DNA of 13,233 nt, from NCBI GenBank assembly GCA_003232715.1, contig QIJG01000184.1, positions 1 through 13,233 on the forward strand. The letters are read 5' to 3'. Positions 7,958-13,233 of the stretch are shown here, in pieces. The DNA is from Nitrospirota bacterium (GTDB lineage Bacteria; Nitrospirota; Thermodesulfovibrionia; Thermodesulfovibrionales; JdFR-85). The notes under the pieces were generated by a model. It was not told the DNA's origin and did not search any database. It was given only the letters and a program-made list of their open reading frames with translations. The position numbers were made by a program, and so were the translations under genes. Positions within the stretch are counted from its first letter, which is position 1. Each line of letters begins with the position of its first letter.

Positions 7958-8483
7958 TGATAGCGTTGCGGGTTCCAGATACAACAACTACATCATGACG
8001 ATAGTACTAACACTGATATTGGTACTGACGGCATTCCTGCAAGTTTCATCTGCTGAACTTATTGACAGGGTTGTTGCCTTTATTGATGATGAGGCTATTA
8101 CCCTGACGGATTTTACGCAATACATCAAAAAGGCCGAAAAGTTAACACCCGGGCTTTCTGAGGAAGAGGCTATAAATACCTTGATTAACCGAAGGCTCCT
8201 GCTCAGGGAGGCAAAGAGGATCCGGTTACGCGGTAAATCCGACGATGAACTTATTAAAGAGTATGTAGATATAAAGGTCAGGTTTTTTATAAAGATTACC
8301 CCGGAAGAGATCGAAAGGTTCTATAATGAAAACAGGGAAAGGTTCGGAAAGACCCCGATAGACAACGTCCGGGATGACATTGAGAGACTTCTGAGGGAAA
8401 GGGAGGTAAATAAACGCCTCACGAAACTCGTTAAAAAACTGAGAGAGAAATCTTACATAGAAATCAACCTCACACCTTCTTAA
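7917..8483 (+). CDS. SurA-like N-terminal-domain periplasmic chaperone without a PPIase domain
   Basis: Probably a periplasmic holdase for unfolded outer-membrane proteins. From GTG 7917 the protein has 188 residues. It has an unusually long polar N-region (about 27 residues), a hydrophobic core TIVLTLILVLTAFLQ, and a likely cleavage after VSSA. Then comes the SurA core signature ELIDRVVAFIDDEAITLTDF, an LxxEEAINTLINRRLLLREAKR helix and a TPEEIERFYNENRERFG helix. In full-length SurA a parvulin PPIase domain follows at this point; here the chain goes straight to a charged C-terminal helix (about 45 residues) and a final YIEIN strand. The chaperone module thus seems kept and the isomerase lost. 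The gene overlaps the Omp85 gene by 41 bp and ends 14 bp inside the convergent acetyltransferase gene. A start at ATG 7947 or 7995 would give a more ordinary signal peptide. Confidence 0.82.
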   Translation: MRESYISVSDMHSDDSVAGSRYNNYIMTIVLTLILVLTAFLQVSSAELIDRVVAFIDDEAITLTDFTQYIKKAEKLTPGLSEEEAINTLINRRLLLREAKRIRLRGKSDDELIKEYVDIKVRFFIKITPEEIERFYNENRERFGKTPIDNVRDDIERLLREREVNKRLTKLVKKLREKSYIEINLTPS

Positions 8484-8955
8484 TCAAGGCAAATTCGTCA
8501 CATTCCGGGAACTTATGACATCTGAGACAGTCTCCCCATATCTTTTGCGGCAACTCCGACTTGTCTATATCGACAAACCCGAGGGACCTGAAAAAAACAG
8601 GATTGTAGGTAAGAACAAAGATGCGCTCGATGCCGAGTCGTTTTGCCTCTGAAACGCAACTCTTTACCAACCTTTTTCCTGTTCCCCGTCTCCGGGCCTC
8701 CACCTTTACAGCCAGAGACCTTATTTCTGCAAGGTCCTCCCAGAGTATATGCAATGCACAAACACCTGTTACTTCACCATTGCCTTCACATACAATATGA
8801 TCTCTGAGGGTCTCATAAATCTCGTTGAGCGAGCGCGGCAACATCTGTTCTCTCTTTGCAAAAGAATTGACAAGACGATGGATCTCCCTGACATCCCGTG
8901 TGCCGGCCTTTCTAATCCGTAAGGAGTCGAGGTTTGCGGGTTTTTTATAACTCAT
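8470..8955 (-). CDS. GNAT-family N-acetyltransferase, short ArgA/N-acetylglutamate-synthase-like, with a C-terminal CxxC-x5-C tail
   Basis: A 161-residue single-domain GNAT. It would transfer acetyl from acetyl-CoA to an amine in the cytoplasm. Seen: N-terminal LRIRKAGTRDVREI strand-helix, a WEDLAEIRSLAV strand (about 72-83), the acetyl-CoA pyrophosphate motif R88-R-R-G91-T-G93-K and FVLTYNPVFFRSLGF near the end. These match the catalytic domain of N-acetylglutamate synthase (first step of arginine synthesis) without the amino-acid-kinase domain of classical ArgA, but the substrate is an inference. After the fold the chain ends KIWGDCLRCHKFPECDE, with Cys143, Cys146 and Cys152 spaced like a metal- or cluster-binding tail. 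ATG 8955 overlaps the upstream gamma-subunit gene by 11 bp, so the gene is the last of a three-gene operon. Its TGA lies within the 3' end of the convergent SurA-like gene. Confidence 0.87.
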   Translation of the reverse strand: MSYKKPANLDSLRIRKAGTRDVREIHRLVNSFAKREQMLPRSLNEIYETLRDHIVCEGNGEVTGVCALHILWEDLAEIRSLAVKVEARRRGTGKRLVKSCVSEAKRLGIERIFVLTYNPVFFRSLGFVDIDKSELPQKIWGDCLRCHKFPECDEFALIKKV

Positions 8956-9499
8956 AACCGACTTTTATCGCCTTAATATTTCCCGGAATATGTGCGAGGT
9001 GTCTTTCTGATAACAGTGCCCTGAGGGCCTTTTCAGCCCTGGAAAGGTCTGAGATAACGGTTTTTCCAAGGAATGCACCAAACATTACCATATTTGCATA
9101 CTTTATTGAGCCAAGTCCTGCAGCCTTCCCTGATGCCTCTACTCCAAAAGAATGAAAGTCGGAACTCTCATCCAGCATAGAGAGCCTGCCGCATCCATCA
9201 TCTGTGATTAACGAGGAATCATAGAACAGAATCCCCCCCCCTTTCAGCCTGGACAGAAACCTCTCAAGAGACTGACAATTAAAAACAATCAGAATATCAG
9301 GATTCATGACCGCTGGAGACCCGATTAAATCATCAGACACTACTACAGTACAATTAGCAGTCCCTCCTCTAATCTCGGCCCCGTAGGATGGGAAATATGT
9401 TACATTTTTACCCTCGATCATTAATGTATGTGCAATCAGCCGGCCCAATAACAGGATACCCTGTCCGCCGGAGCCTGCAATGGTTATGCTTTTTTCCAA
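8945..9499 (-). CDS. korC: 2-oxoacid:ferredoxin oxidoreductase, gamma subunit (KorC/PorG type)
   Basis: Gamma subunit of the enzyme that decarboxylates a 2-oxoacid to acyl-CoA while reducing ferredoxin, reversible in CO2-fixing anaerobes. The protein is about 184 residues, normal for the family. It starts with a Rossmann-like SITIAGSGGQGILLLGRLIA strand-loop-helix, then the conserved TYFPSYGAEIRGGTANCTVVVSD segment and a MNPDILIVFN strand. The N-terminal glycine-rich loop and the GAEIRGG block are the family hallmarks. I place the start at TTG 9499, because the conserved domain begins there and GGGGAG lies eight bases upstream. An open frame with an ATG extends to 9613, but that part lies inside the beta-subunit gene and has no family sequence. 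It overlaps the beta gene by 16 bp, so the two are translationally coupled. Substrate (2-oxoglutarate, branched 2-oxoacids or pyruvate) is not resolved. Confidence 0.88.
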   Translation of the reverse strand: MEKSITIAGSGGQGILLLGRLIAHTLMIEGKNVTYFPSYGAEIRGGTANCTVVVSDDLIGSPAVMNPDILIVFNCQSLERFLSRLKGGGILFYDSSLITDDGCGRLSMLDESSDFHSFGVEASGKAAGLGSIKYANMVMFGAFLGKTVISDLSRAEKALRALLSERHLAHIPGNIKAIKVGYEL

Positions 9500-10248
9500 T
9501 CCTGCAACTCCCCGTACCTGTCTATTAAGATCCCTGTCCTGTAAACTGACTCCATATGACCTGATAACCACTGCAGTGATTCCACCGGGTTTTTTTTCCA
9601 GACAGTCGGACATGGAGATAAAATCTCAATCATGCTGAACCCCTTGCCTTCCAACTGGTATTGGAAAGATTTTTTTATTAATCTCCTGGTCTCTTTTATG
9701 CCCTTTATTCCGTCAATAGCTGTCCTGGCTATAAAAACAGCACCCTTGATGGTCGCGAGTATCTCGGCCATGGGAAGGGGGTAGCCATGGCTCTTCGGAT
9801 CACGGCCGGCTGGAGTGGTTGTAGTCTTTTGTCCCACCAGCGTAGTCGGTGCCATTTGTCCACCGGTCATACCATAGGTAGCATTGTTTATAAAAAAGAC
9901 CGAGAGGTTTTCACCCCTGTTGGCTGCATGGACAATCTCCCCCAGTCCGATAGAGGCAAGATCGCCATCTCCCTGGTAAGAAAAGACAACATTGCCGGGC
10001 ATCACCCTTTTTAAGGCCGTAGCAACTGCAGGGGGTCTTCCGTGTGCACATTCTATTACATCAAAATTAAAATAATCATAGGCAAAAACGGCACAACCAA
10101 CAGGTGCTATGCCTATGGTCCTTTCCCTTATCCCAAGTTCGTCAACACACTCTGCAATAAGACGGTGCACTAAACTATGCCCGCATCCGGGACAGAATCT
10201 GAACGGCACATCCTTAAGACTTTCCGGTCTTTTAAACGCCTGAATCAT
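9484..10248 (-). CDS. korB: 2-oxoacid:ferredoxin oxidoreductase, beta subunit (TPP- and [4Fe-4S]-binding; KorB/VorA type)
   Basis: Catalytic thiamine-diphosphate subunit of the cytoplasmic 2-oxoacid:ferredoxin oxidoreductase. It has 254 residues, the usual length for this branch. The N-terminus FKRPESLKD leads into FCPGCGH (Cys19, Cys22). Cys52 (PVGC) and Cys213 (SPCPT) complete the four-cysteine set expected for the beta-subunit [4Fe-4S] cluster. The TPP/Mg motif is GDGD (93-96) with Asn121-Asn122 in NNATYGMTGGQMAPTT. IECAHGRPPAVATALKR is also typical. The motif set fits the 2-oxoglutarate/2-oxoisovalerate group better than pyruvate enzymes, but the substrate is not certain. The alpha subunit (pyrimidine half of the active site) and a ferredoxin-like delta subunit are not upstream here; a diguanylate cyclase is. 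The start at ATG 10248 is forced by a TAA three codons upstream. No Shine-Dalgarno is present, and a promoter sits directly before it. Confidence 0.93.
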   Translation of the reverse strand: MIQAFKRPESLKDVPFRFCPGCGHSLVHRLIAECVDELGIRERTIGIAPVGCAVFAYDYFNFDVIECAHGRPPAVATALKRVMPGNVVFSYQGDGDLASIGLGEIVHAANRGENLSVFFINNATYGMTGGQMAPTTLVGQKTTTTPAGRDPKSHGYPLPMAEILATIKGAVFIARTAIDGIKGIKETRRLIKKSFQYQLEGKGFSMIEILSPCPTVWKKNPVESLQWLSGHMESVYRTGILIDRYGELQDWKKA

Positions 10249-10253
10249 GTGAT

Positions 10254-10262
10254 ATTATAACA
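10254..10262 (-). promoter_or_regulatory. Extended -10 promoter directly before korB; possible leaderless start
   Basis: On the minus strand TGTTATAAT (TG at 10261-10262, TATAAT at 10254-10259) is a perfect extended -10 element. The last T is only five bases from the korB ATG, so transcription should begin at or next to the A of ATG (10247-10248). No ribosome site precedes the ATG, which agrees with a leaderless mRNA. The best -35 position at 17-bp spacing (TCCAGG, 10277-10282) is poor, which extended -10 promoters tolerate. Confidence 0.5.
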
Positions 10263-10289
10263 GATGAATGAAGATACCTGGATAAAAAT

Positions 10290-11087
10290 TTATGACGGTT
10301 TATCCGAGTGGCAGACAACCTGTTTTTTCCCTGATCCTTTGGCACGATAAAGCGCCATATCAGCGGTATACAAGAGGTCTTTTGCGGATTTACCATCCTC
10401 CGGAAATCCTGATATACCACCACTTATGGTTATATGTATCTTTACTGTATTATTTTTGTTGAAAACATTTTCCTCCACCCGCTCCCTGATCCTGTCGGCA
10501 AGAAGAAGGGCCTCTGTCTTGGATGTCCTCGGAAGAATGATAACAAACTCTTCTCCGCCGTACCTTGCGACAACATCGGTCTGCCTCGCTGAATTCAGGA
10601 TAATCTCAGCCACCTCTCTCAGGATATCATCTCCAACCTGGTGGCCATAGGTATCATTTATTACCTTAAAGTCATCAATGTCAAAGATAACAAGGCAAAA
10701 GACATCCTTATACCGCCTTGCCCTTGCGAGTTCCGACTCAAGGGAGCGGTAGAAAAATCTCACATTATAGAGACCGGTCAGGTCATCAGTTATAGAGAGC
10801 CTCCTTGTCTCCTCAAAAAGTTTGATCTTCTCCACTATCAGGGATATCTGGTTGCCCACAAGGGCCATCATGGATGCGAGGTCAAAGTCAAAAACCCTTT
10901 CAGACCTGCTGGCAAGAAACAGCATGCCCGATATCGAGTTTGATACCTTCAGGGGTATTGCTCCCAGAAAGACAACTCCCTCTTTTTTAATATGATGAAA
11001 GTTCTTGACCTGATCCTTTTCAAGTATATATAACGGCTCTGCAGCATCCAGTATTGACCAGACAAACTCATCAAGCTTGCCTTCAGG
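10290..11087 (-). pseudogene. Diguanylate cyclase, C-terminal GAF end plus GGDEF domain, out of frame with its PAS-GAF N-terminus
   Basis: Makes cyclic di-GMP from two GTP. This part starts inside the GAF domain (PEGKLDEFVW at 11087) and runs through its last strands (VVFLGAIPLKV, SGMLFLASR), a linker helix and a full GGDEF domain. In residues counted from the internal ATG at 10925 these are DDLTGLYNVRFF (47-58), the metal-binding DIDDFKVINDTYGH (82-95), the active-site GGEEF (123-127) and a YTADMALYRAKGSGKK end block. An RxxD inhibitory site (Arg114-Asp117) lies five residues before GGEEF, so product inhibition is expected. Catalytic residues look intact. The only standard start codon in the frame before the GGDEF region is ATG 10925, which would cut off most of the GAF domain. 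Adding one T to the T run at 11088-11090 (minus strand) joins it to the upstream ORF, giving about 451 residues. Confidence 0.85.
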
Positions 11088-11644
11088 AAATTAAGGGAAA
11101 CCCCTGCGTGACTCTTGAGTATGAGGCCGCTGTTGTCAGTCAACATTATCCATCCTACACTGAAATCAGTTATCATTAATACCTTCTCCAGAAGGTCATT
11201 AAAGACCCTGTCAATATCATATGAGGATATAAACGCACCTGAAAGTGTATTAATAACCATTAGCTCACGATTACGTTTTACAAGCTCCTTTTCTACTGTC
11301 AGATACTGTGATACGTCATAGAAGAGCAGACTCAGAATTTCCCTGCCGTCAGTTGAAGTGGCGGGATGAATTGTGACTTCATACTCAATCTCCCCGATAC
11401 GCAGCCTGTCCTTAATGTCCTCACATGTATTGAGACAATGTTGCACAGAAGGCCAGAAACTTGATAATGCCTCTATTTCCCTGAAATCCCTCTCTTTTAT
11501 GGATGATTCCTCCACCCCAAGGATCTCAGTAAAGGCCTTGTTGAAAGCTATAACCTTTCCCGCCCTGCTTATCACTAACAGGGGTTCCACTACAAAGTTG
11601 CAGAGAAAGTCATTGGTTTTTTTCAGGGGTGTGTTTTCTGTCAA
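10949..11644 (-). CDS. PAS and GAF sensory N-terminus of the diguanylate cyclase (frameshifted before the GGDEF domain)
   Basis: Sensor half of a PAS-GAF-GGDEF signalling protein. Residues about 12-115 form a PAS domain: NFVVEPLLVISRAGKVIAFN, an FTEILG helix and an LLFYDVSQYLTVE end strand. A short helical linker (116-132) leads to a GAF domain starting INTLSGAFISSYDIDRVFNDLLEKVL, with FSVGWIMLTDNSGLILKSHAGV. True family sequence ends at about residue 186 (AATTTC at 11087-11092). The remaining 45 residues are a frame-shifted tail rich in basic and aromatic residues that does not look like GAF. No membrane segment is present, so the protein is cytoplasmic. The start is TTG 11644, backed by a strong AAGGAG seven bases upstream; there is no nearby in-frame ATG. 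The small ORF upstream ends three bases before this start. Confidence 0.83.
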   Translation of the reverse strand: MTENTPLKKTNDFLCNFVVEPLLVISRAGKVIAFNKAFTEILGVEESSIKERDFREIEALSSFWPSVQHCLNTCEDIKDRLRIGEIEYEVTIHPATSTDGREILSLLFYDVSQYLTVEKELVKRNRELMVINTLSGAFISSYDIDRVFNDLLEKVLMITDFSVGWIMLTDNSGLILKSHAGVSLNFLKASLMSLSGQYWMLQSRYIYLKRIRSRTFIILKKRELSFWEQYP

Positions 11645-11647
11645 AAG

Positions 11648-11842
11648 TTATTCTCCTTCCAGGTTTATATTCAGTATGATATCCTCGAATAACCCGGAAT
11701 CACTGATACTTACTAAATTACAGTTATTTGTCATTCCAGCAATCCCGAATGCTGTCGGGGAACGACGGAAAAACGGCAACTGCTCGATTTTGTACACAGA
11801 CTCTGTATAGTTTATTGTAAGGGTTACGCCGGAGATAATCAA
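11648..11842 (-). CDS. Possible small protein of unknown function upstream of the diguanylate cyclase
   Basis: An open frame of 64 codons from TTG 11842, with AGGAG/GGAGAGG about 6-12 bases upstream. I do not recognise the product; it has no signal peptide, membrane segment or known motif. Arguments for reality: two plausible ribosome sites (its own and the next gene's, embedded in its tail), a stop three bases before the next start, and alternating hydrophobic patterns such as LIISGVTLTI and DIILNINLEGE. An overlapping frame starts with ATG at 11874 (MPVAIAEERQT, then TGA 11839-11841). One extra T at about 11841 would fuse it to this ORF into a 75-residue protein with an ordinary ATG start. 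The small ORF may thus be a third victim of a single-base deletion, or be non-coding. Confidence 0.4.
   Translation of the reverse strand: MIISGVTLTINYTESVYKIEQLPFFRRSPTAFGIAGMTNNCNLVSISDSGLFEDIILNINLEGE
11652..11657 (-). promoter_or_regulatory. Ribosome binding site for the PAS-GAF-GGDEF gene
   Basis: AAGGAG on the minus strand, seven bases before TTG at 11644. It overlaps the last codons of the upstream small ORF, whose TAA is at 11648-11650. This arrangement supports the TTG start and coupled translation of the two ORFs. Confidence 0.7.
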
Positions 11843-11874
11843 GTCTGCCTCTCCTCTGCAATTGCCACCGGCAT

Positions 11875-11973
11875 AGCTTTTTCTTTAAAATGGGAAGCAA
11901 CAAATGAAGAGATTACGTCTTATTGACGGATTTGGGCATTAAATTCCAATTATTGCAAGGCTAACAGACTATT
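11875..11973 (-). other. Short spacer between leuC and the small ORF/diguanylate cyclase genes
   Basis: About 100 bases of AT-rich sequence on the minus strand after the leuC stop. I see no hairpin-plus-T-run terminator and no strong promoter; TTGCAA and TTGGAA are possible -35 elements without a good -10 partner. Read-through from leuC into the signalling gene therefore cannot be excluded. Confidence 0.35.
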
Positions 11974-13233
11974 TTAAAGGCCTATCTCCTCAGGTAATCC
12001 GATCCTGCCAAGTACGGCCGTTGCAGCAGCCACCGCAGGGTTTGAGAGATAGACCTCACTTCCAGGGTCTCCCATCCTTCCCACAAAGTTTCTGTTTGTG
12101 GTGGCAACAGCCCTCTCCCCCTTTGCAAGGATCCCCATATGACCGCCCAGGCAGGGACCGCATGTTGGTGTTGATACCACGGCATCAGCATCAATAAAGA
12201 CCTCAATCAATCCCTCCTTCAGGGCCTGCTTATAGATGGCCTGGGTTGCCGGAATAACGATCATACGAACATCGGGATTGACCTTTCTGCCCCTAATTAC
12301 CTCTGCGGCATCCCTGAGATCTTCAATGCGTCCGTTTGTACAGGACCCTATCACAACCTGATCTATGGTAATATCAGTCAGCTCTTTGGCAGGTCTTACA
12401 TTGGAGGGCAGATGAGGACAGGCAACCAGGGGCTCAATAACTGAGCAGTCATACTCCCTTGTCTCCACATATACTGCATCAGGGTCGGACTGATAAAACT
12501 TGTATTCCCTTTTAGCCCTTCCCTTCACATAAGCCTCCGTTATATCGTCAGGGACAATTATCCCGCTCTTTCCCCCGGCCTCTATGGCCATGTTACACAT
12601 GGTAAGCCTGCCGAACATCGGCAGGGCACTTATCGTCTCTCCCTCAAACTCCATAGCCCTGTAAAGGGCGCCATCCACACCAATATCTCCGATTGTATGA
12701 AGTATGAGGTCCTTGCCGCTGACCCATTTTCCAAGACTTCCATAATAGACAAACTTCATGCTTTCCGGGACCTTGAACCAGCACTCACCGGTAGCCATGG
12801 AAGCTGCAACGTCGGTAGATCCAACGCCGGTGGAGAAGGCCCCAAGGGCTCCGTATGTGCATGTATGGCTATCGGCACCTATTATAAGGTCACCGGGAAC
12901 CACGTGCCCCTGTTCCGGAAGCAGGGCGTGTTCGACCCCCATCCTGCCAACCTCAAAATAGAGCTCCAGCCCCTGCTCTCTTGAAAAAAGCTTCAACATC
13001 CTGCATTGCTCTGCAGCCTTTATATCTTTCTGAGGGGCAAAGTGGTCAGGGATAAAGGCCACCCGCTCAGGATTAAAGACCTTTTCAGCTCCGATCTTCT
13101 TAAACTCCTTTATGGCAATAGGTGCGGTTATATCGTTTGCAAGTATAAGGTCCACCCTTGCATTTATCAACTCTCCAGGCGAGACCTCTTTTTTCCCGGC
13201 ATGTGCAGCGAGTATCTTTTCAGTAATAGTCAT
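11974..13233 (-). CDS. leuC: 3-isopropylmalate dehydratase large subunit (LeuC, short thermophile/archaeal type; homoaconitase-like family)
   Basis: Large subunit of isopropylmalate isomerase, converting 2-isopropylmalate to 3-isopropylmalate in leucine synthesis through a [4Fe-4S] cluster; the small subunit LeuD completes the enzyme. It has 419 residues, matching the short LeuC class (about 420) rather than the enterobacterial form (about 465). Seen: TITEKILAAHAG start, IPDHFAP, GADSHTCTYGALGAFSTGVGSTD (119-141), VIGSCTNGR with Cys298, TPTCGPCLGGHMG with Cys358 and Cys361 (the three cluster ligands), TTNRNFVGRMGDP and an SNPAVAAATAVLG end. The start ATG is at 13231-13233, the very edge of the window, so its ribosome site and promoter are outside. 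Homoaconitase or AksD-like enzymes share this fold and cannot be excluded. No leuD follows: the next ORF downstream is the unrelated small ORF and the diguanylate cyclase. Confidence 0.94.
   Translation of the reverse strand: MTITEKILAAHAGKKEVSPGELINARVDLILANDITAPIAIKEFKKIGAEKVFNPERVAFIPDHFAPQKDIKAAEQCRMLKLFSREQGLELYFEVGRMGVEHALLPEQGHVVPGDLIIGADSHTCTYGALGAFSTGVGSTDVAASMATGECWFKVPESMKFVYYGSLGKWVSGKDLILHTIGDIGVDGALYRAMEFEGETISALPMFGRLTMCNMAIEAGGKSGIIVPDDITEAYVKGRAKREYKFYQSDPDAVYVETREYDCSVIEPLVACPHLPSNVRPAKELTDITIDQVVIGSCTNGRIEDLRDAAEVIRGRKVNPDVRMIVIPATQAIYKQALKEGLIEVFIDADAVVSTPTCGPCLGGHMGILAKGERAVATTNRNFVGRMGDPGSEVYLSNPAVAAATAVLGRIGLPEEIGL

Noticed and set aside
8460..8500. Bidirectional terminator between the convergent SurA-like and acetyltransferase genes
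   Set aside because: The two coding regions overlap by 14 bp and no GC-rich hairpin with a T run is visible there.
9500..9613. N-terminal extension of the gamma subunit up to ATG 9613
   Set aside because: The 38 extra residues lie in the beta-subunit gene in another frame and are not family-like; TTG 9499 with GGGGAG upstream sits exactly at the start of the conserved Rossmann strand.
11875..11973. c-di-GMP riboswitch before the diguanylate cyclase
   Set aside because: I looked for conserved GEMM-type sequence blocks and paired stems and saw none; the spacer is too short and AT-rich.
12697..12984. Plus-strand ORFs inside leuC
   Set aside because: Antisense shadows of a complete, conserved LeuC; no independent evidence.

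Overview
The window reads as a piece of a Gram-negative, probably anaerobic bacterial chromosome. It carries outer-membrane assembly genes (TamB, Omp85, SurA-like) beside a ferredoxin-dependent 2-oxoacid oxidoreductase and a short LeuC of the thermophile/archaeal type. Base composition looks moderate, roughly mid-40s % GC by eye. By family resemblance a Nitrospirota or deltaproteobacterial-type lineage is plausible, but this is an inference and no database was consulted. No rRNA, tRNA, CRISPR array, insertion sequence or phage gene was seen.

Layout. (1) Positions 1-817, minus: a class I/II aspartate-type aminotransferase, cut by the window edge, whose start region carries a perfect 21-bp tandem duplication. 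(2) Positions 818-1194: divergent intergenic region with a promoter for the aminotransferase. (3) Positions 1195-8483, plus: a compact envelope-biogenesis operon of tamB, an Omp85 protein with about seven POTRA domains, and a SurA-like chaperone lacking a PPIase domain. The genes are joined by an ATGA overlap and a 41-bp overlap. (4) Positions 8470-10248, minus: 2-oxoacid:ferredoxin oxidoreductase beta, then gamma, then an ArgA-like GNAT acetyltransferase, all overlapping. The last gene converges on the SurA-like gene with a 14-bp 3' overlap. (5) Positions 10290-11644, minus: a PAS-GAF-GGDEF diguanylate cyclase split by a frameshift, preceded by a small unrecognised ORF. (6) Positions 11974-13233, minus: complete leuC, whose start codon lies on the last three bases of the window.

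How the genes fit together. The plus-strand operon supplies three parts of one job: a periplasm-spanning lipid or protein conduit (TamB), an outer-membrane barrel insertase (Omp85) and a periplasmic chaperone. The minus-strand genes are metabolic and regulatory: amino-acid transamination, leucine (or homoaconitate-type) biosynthesis, ferredoxin-linked 2-oxoacid metabolism and c-di-GMP signalling.

Two long genes (tamB and the diguanylate cyclase) are broken by single-base shifts, each at a short homopolymer, and a third such break may sit in the small ORF upstream of the cyclase. In both long genes the downstream fragment keeps clear family sequence. Uncorrected sequencing indels are therefore at least as likely as real gene decay. 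The most unusual real biology is the seven-POTRA Omp85 in a tamB/surA-like operon. I do not see an obviously new defence or mobile system here.
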